From Salinisphaera aquimarina (GTDB lineage: Bacteria > Pseudomonadota > Gammaproteobacteria > Nevskiales > Salinisphaeraceae): a stretch of 64,000 nucleotides of DNA. Each line of letters begins with the position of its first letter. Position 1 is the first letter of the stretch. The notes under the pieces are model-generated. The model saw only the letters and a list, made by a program, of their open reading frames with translations. It was not told the DNA's origin and ran no database searches. Position numbers and translations under genes: made by a program. This document shows positions 59,370-64,000 of this stretch, in pieces. The stretch is from NCBI RefSeq assembly GCF_042643355.1, contig NZ_JBHRSS010000008.1, positions 496,001-560,000 on the forward strand, given 5' to 3'.

Positions 59370-59462
59370 CAACATCAGCACAAACGCTGATGCCCGAATC
59401 TCCTCCGAAAGGCCTAACGGCCTTTCTCGCACTTAGCCCCCTTACCCTAGGGGGCTTTTTTT
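59370..59462 (+). ncRNA. Candidate small RNA with anti-Shine-Dalgarno segment
   Basis: A transcript of about 93 nt predicted from the promoter at 59335-59363 to the intrinsic terminator at 59435-59462. It folds into three hairpins: CATCAGC/GCTGATG (59373-59392), GAAAGGCC/GGCCTTTC (59407-59426) and the terminator stem AGCCCCC/GGGGGCT (59435-59456) with a run of T. The single-stranded segment between the first two hairpins reads CCCGAATCTCCTCC; CTCCTCC is complementary to a strong Shine-Dalgarno GGAGGAG. This is the layout of a trans-acting, possibly Hfq-dependent sRNA. There is no start codon with a downstream frame. I cannot match it to a named family. Confidence 0.75.
59435..59462 (+). terminator. 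Intrinsic terminator of the candidate sRNA
   Basis: AGCCCCC (59435-59441) pairs with GGGGGCT (59450-59456) and is followed by TTTTTTT (59456-59462). Confidence 0.9.
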
Positions 59463-59724
59463 GTCTGTAATAAGCGCGCAGGTATTGATAGCGCTTGGTT
59501 CCGGGCGGCCTTGATGTTTCTCCACCGCTATCCTGATCAGCCTGACATGGTGCCCAGATCCACGCTTGGCGACGTCTCATGTGGCGACGGGCCGACACAG
59601 CCGGCGCCGGCGTTCTCCGTAAAAACCGGGGCCATCCCCCGACAGCTGCGAGACAGTGCCCGTACCGGCGCGACCAATTCGCCGTATCCTGCGCCCGCCA
59701 TCGTGAGCAGCCCTGACCGGACAT
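59463..59724. other. 262-bp stretch between sRNA and pnp terminators
   Basis: No gene, repeat or RNA signal recognised. The small open frames are not supported by a ribosome site. Confidence 0.45.
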
Positions 59725-59753
59725 AAAAAAAGGCGCCCCAAAAGGCGCCTTTT
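59725..59753 (-). terminator. Terminator of pnp, bidirectional
   Basis: GGCGCC (59732-59737) and GGCGCC (59744-59749), each self-complementary, form the stem. Seven A precede it on the plus strand (seven T on the minus strand after the stem) and four T follow. It should end the rpsO-pnp transcript and could stop plus-strand transcription too. Confidence 0.85.
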
Positions 59754-59816
59754 CCATCATGCCGGTCGTTCAGCCCGGCTGCTCATGCATTCTCATGGCA
59801 ACCGGCGCATTCGTCC

Positions 59817-61940
<2,124 letters not shown>

Positions 61941-61968
61941 GTGTATGTCCTATGTATTCTTTTCAAAC

Positions 61969-62005
61969 AAAAAAGCGCCCGGCTCGGCATACCGAGGGGC
62001 GCTTT
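61969..62005 (-). terminator. Intrinsic terminator between rpsO and pnp
   Basis: AAAGCGCCC (61972-61980) pairs with GGGCGCTTT (61997-62005), with an inner stem CTCGG/CCGAG. On the minus strand the T-run (61974-61969) follows. It lies about 27 bases after the rpsO stop and 29 before the pnp start. Confidence 0.85.
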
Positions 62006-62031
62006 CGCAATGGGCGCTCGAACCGTCGCGC

Positions 62032-62301
62032 TTAGCGGCGCAGGCCCAGGTCGCTGATCAAGGCCTTGTACCGCGAGGCATCGTGGCGCTTGATGTAGTC
62101 AAGCAGCTTGCGGCGCTGATTGACCATCTTGAGCAGACCACGGCGCGAATGGTGATCGGCCTTGTGCGCATCAAAATGGGCACCGAGCTGACTGATACGA
62201 GTCGTCAGCAGGGCAACCTGCACTTCCGGGGAACCGGTATCACCGGTGCCACGACTATGCTTGGTAATAACTTCGGATTTTTCTTCGGTCGACAGGGCCA
62301 T
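62032..62301 (-). CDS. rpsO: 30S ribosomal protein S15
   Basis: An 89-residue primary rRNA-binding protein: MALSTEEKSEVITKHSRGTG, VQVALLTTRISQLGAHFDAH, HHSRRGLLKMVNQRRKLLDY, then DASRYKALISDLGLRR. ATG at 62301 chosen; 30 upstream codons in the frame belong to the leader. The rpsO-pnp order is universal in proteobacteria. A long inverted repeat lies 57-135 bases ahead of the start. Confidence 0.98.
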   Translation of the reverse strand: MALSTEEKSEVITKHSRGTGDTGSPEVQVALLTTRISQLGAHFDAHKADHHSRRGLLKMVNQRRKLLDYIKRHDASRYKALISDLGLRR

Positions 62302-62357
62302 ATTTACTCCTGACTGGAAAGACAACCACTGCAACCCCCGGACCTGCGAAAAGCAAG

Positions 62358-62436
62358 CCGGCTTTTTCCAAATCGCGGGGCTGGGAAGCACGATACGTAT
62401 CGTGCGTTTCCCTGCGGCGCGTTTTGGAAAAAGCCC
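62358..62436. other. Extended hairpin in the rpsO leader
   Basis: The centre is a perfect 18-base palindrome GCACGATACGTATCGTGC (62388-62405). Around it GGGAA (62383-62387) faces TTCCC, CGCG (62374-62377) faces CGCG, and GGCTTTTTCCAAA (62360-62372) faces its complement TTTGGAAAAAGCC (62422-62434). Together the arms pair over about 37 bases with few mismatches. There is no terminal T-run next to it. It may be an RNase III processing site or a regulatory leader element of rpsO-pnp, or the shared end of truB. Confidence 0.75.
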
Positions 62437-62571
62437 GTGCGCTCTCGGCGTCGGTGGGCGGCCGCAGTGCTCAACAAGGCGCGTATTCTAGCGGCTCACG
62501 CGCCTCAAGTACAACAATATTCAACGTCCGGGCACCACCGGCGCCAAAGCGGCAACCATAATGCCCTGCCC

Positions 62572-63498
62572 TCATCGCTGCGGGCGCGCAAACAGCCGCT
62601 TGGGCGCCAGCAATCCGTGGTCGTCCACGCAGCCCAGACCCAGCAACCGTTCCTGTTCATCGACGATACACAGCAACTCGTCCGGCGCCGATGCCGGCAC
62701 CGCGCAGCGAACCTGCTGGCCGTAACTGATGGCGCGCGCGCCGTTGGCATCCAACTGCACGCTCGGCCAGTCGCCGATGATCGTGGACAGCGGCAACAAC
62801 AGCTGCGCCAGCGCGTCGTCGTCGCCGCGGCGGGCTTCGATGTCGTCGAGCGCGGTCATGGGGTGCTGGGTACCGAGCGCGCCGACCCCCACCCTGCGCA
62901 AACGACCGACGTGGGCGCGCGCGCCCCAGGAACGTGCGATGTCCTCGACCAGGGTACGGATATAGGTGCCGCTGGATACGCGCACATCGAGGCTGAAGCT
63001 CGCCGCATCGCAGTCCAGCAGTTCGAGCGAATGCACGATGATATCGCGCGGCTCGCGCTCGACGGTCACCCCGGCGCGCGCGTGCTCGTAGAGGCGTTTT
63101 CCGTCTTTCTTGAGGGCCGAATACATCGGCGGTATCTGCTGTTGCGCACCGACGAACGCCGTGAGCCGTGTTTCCAGCTCGCCCCGCTCCGGCGCGCCGA
63201 CCTCGCTGCGCGCGGTCAATTCGCCTTCGAGATCGCCGGTCGCGGTCTCGGCACCGACTATGGCGGTCACGCGATAATGTTTCTGTGCCGACAGAAGATA
63301 ACCGGATACCTTGGTGGCCTCGCCCAGACAGACCGGCAGAAGCCCGCTTGCGAGCGGATCCAGGCTGCCGGTATGGCCGGCCTTGCGTGCATCGAAAGCG
63401 CGCCTGACGCGCTGCAGGGCGGTGTTCGAGGAACACCCCAGCGGCTTGTCCAGTAGCACCACGCCGTCGATATCGCGACCGCGCTTACGCCGTGCCAT
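62572..63498 (-). CDS. truB: tRNA pseudouridine(55) synthase TruB
   Basis: A 308-residue enzyme making the universal T-loop pseudouridine. Seen: GVVLLDKPLGCSSNTALQRV, the catalytic Asp in GHTGSLDPLASGLLPVCLGE, VTAIVGAETATGDLEGE and SSGTYIRTLVEDIARSWGA. The C-terminal PUA-like domain ends LGCVDDHGLLAPKRLF. Start at 63498 (MARRKRGRDIDGVVLLDKPL); overlaps rbfA by 14 bases. Part of infB-rbfA-truB-rpsO-pnp. Confidence 0.97.
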   Translation of the reverse strand: MARRKRGRDIDGVVLLDKPLGCSSNTALQRVRRAFDARKAGHTGSLDPLASGLLPVCLGEATKVSGYLLSAQKHYRVTAIVGAETATGDLEGELTARSEVGAPERGELETRLTAFVGAQQQIPPMYSALKKDGKRLYEHARAGVTVEREPRDIIVHSLELLDCDAASFSLDVRVSSGTYIRTLVEDIARSWGARAHVGRLRRVGVGALGTQHPMTALDDIEARRGDDDALAQLLLPLSTIIGDWPSVQLDANGARAISYGQQVRCAVPASAPDELLCIVDEQERLLGLGCVDDHGLLAPKRLFARPQR

Positions 63499-63916
63499 CG
63501 TCCTCGCGCGGGGCCTCGTCGATACTATCGCCGTCGTCGGCATCGCTGTAGAGACGATCCTCGGCCACGGCCGATTTGATCACGCCCGCGAGACGCTGCG
63601 CCTCGCGTTCCGTTGCATCCTCGAAGAATCGCAACTCCGGCACCGTGCGCAGACGCAGGCGCTTGCTGAGTTCGCGTTTGAGATAACCGCTGGCGGCGCG
63701 CAGCCCTTCCAGCACCTCGGGTGCCTTCTCGTTTGCCGCGGTCACATCGAAACTGCCGAAGAAGACCTTGGCGTGTTTGAAATCGGCCGAGACGTTCACA
63801 TCTGTGATCGCAACCAGTCGCACACGCGGGTCCTTGACCTCGGTGGTCAACAGAACGCCAAGCTCGCGCTTGATCTGATCGGCGACCCGGTCCTTGCGCT
63901 TGAATTCGCGTGGCAT
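63485..63916 (-). CDS. rbfA: Ribosome-binding factor A
   Basis: A 143-residue KH-type 30S maturation factor: KRKDRVADQIKRELGVLLTT, EVKDPRVRLVAITDVNVSAD and RLRTVPELRFFEDATEREAQ, all typical. An acidic C-terminal tail (DDGDSIDEAPREDDGTA) is longer than in E. coli. It lies 24 bases after infB. Confidence 0.97.
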   Translation of the reverse strand: MPREFKRKDRVADQIKRELGVLLTTEVKDPRVRLVAITDVNVSADFKHAKVFFGSFDVTAANEKAPEVLEGLRAASGYLKRELSKRLRLRTVPELRFFEDATEREAQRLAGVIKSAVAEDRLYSDADDGDSIDEAPREDDGTA

Positions 63917-63940
63917 GACTGAAGAACCGCCGCGCCCGCG

Positions 63941-64000
63941 TTAAGCGGGTTCGGCCGTCTTGACCGCGCGATTGACCTCGGTGCGCTCATACACCTCGAT
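63941..64000 (-). CDS. infB: Translation initiation factor IF-2, C-terminal end (partial)
   Basis: The minus strand reads IEVYERTEVNRAVKTAEPA and stop (TAA at 63941-63943). The IE-x-x-E-x-x-EV pattern is the extreme C-terminus of IF-2, and infB always precedes rbfA. The gene continues beyond the window edge. Confidence 0.85.
   Translation of the reverse strand: MEVYERTEVNRAVKTAEPA

Noticed and set aside
59463..59724. A protein-coding gene between the sRNA and pnp
   Set aside because: Open frames there are short, lack ribosome sites and one runs antisense through the sRNA and terminator region.

Overview
The window is a GC-rich, almost fully coding stretch of a gammaproteobacterial chromosome. 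The order gyrA-serC-pheA-hisC-tyrA-aroA-cmk-rpsA-ihfB-lapAB, with mtaD-ubiG-gph-yciK divergent from gyrA, matches the arrangement known from Pseudomonas and relatives. Single genes such as zipA, lapB, dksA and the proteobacterial DnaX-YbaB-RecR order also fit. The low-lysine, acid-rich proteome and a long acidic GyrA tail suggest a marine or halophilic lineage, possibly Salinisphaera-like; that is inference. No phage, integrase, CRISPR array or recognisable defence island is present.

Layout. 1-810: a decayed REP-associated transposase (RAYT) with REP/BIME palindromes. 811-4252: recR, ybaB, dnaX, 4.5S SRP RNA and tRNA-Ser(GGA), all on the minus strand. 4253-4700: two defective tandem copies of the tRNA-Ser, each split in the T-loop by the same 75-bp hairpin-rich insert. 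4995-10945: a short BamC-like lipoprotein, a yjbEFGH-type exopolysaccharide/capsule secretion operon with two yjbE paralogues, and dapA. 11072-17507: gcvR, bcp, a PIN-PhoH ATPase and glcDEF (glycolate oxidase). 17748-22744: an AI-2E/PerM permease, a BepA-like M48 protease, lapB, lapA and ihfB. 22872-35001: rpsA, cmk, aroA, tyrA, hisC, pheA, serA, serC and gyrA, a serine/aromatic amino acid super-operon. 35241-38690: mtaD, ubiG, gph, yciK. 38687-44439: a MagIII-like DNA glycosylase, an RluB-type pseudouridine synthase, fpr, scpB, scpA, trpS and a YciO/Sua5 protein. 44604-47345: yciI, bolA and a TonB receptor. 47394-54731: two small unknowns, ligA, zipA and smc. 54933-57722: queF, a glycine-zipper lipoprotein, cysZ and a HAD phosphatase. 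58146-59297: dksA and phaR. 59335-59462: a strong candidate small RNA. 59817-64000: pnp, rpsO, truB, rbfA and the 3' end of infB.

The protein-coding part is mostly housekeeping. The unusual content is in RNA-level and repeat structure: (i) the interrupted tRNA-Ser array, (ii) an orphan transcription unit with a consensus sigma-70 promoter, an anti-Shine-Dalgarno CUCCUCC segment and an intrinsic terminator between phaR and pnp, (iii) a perfect terminator-type hairpin embedded in the signal-peptide codons of yjbF just after the two yjbE genes, (iv) a nearly 80-nt extended hairpin ahead of rpsO-pnp, and (v) decaying REP/RAYT elements. Start codons were chosen by family alignment, overlaps and Shine-Dalgarno sequences where visible; no database search was possible.
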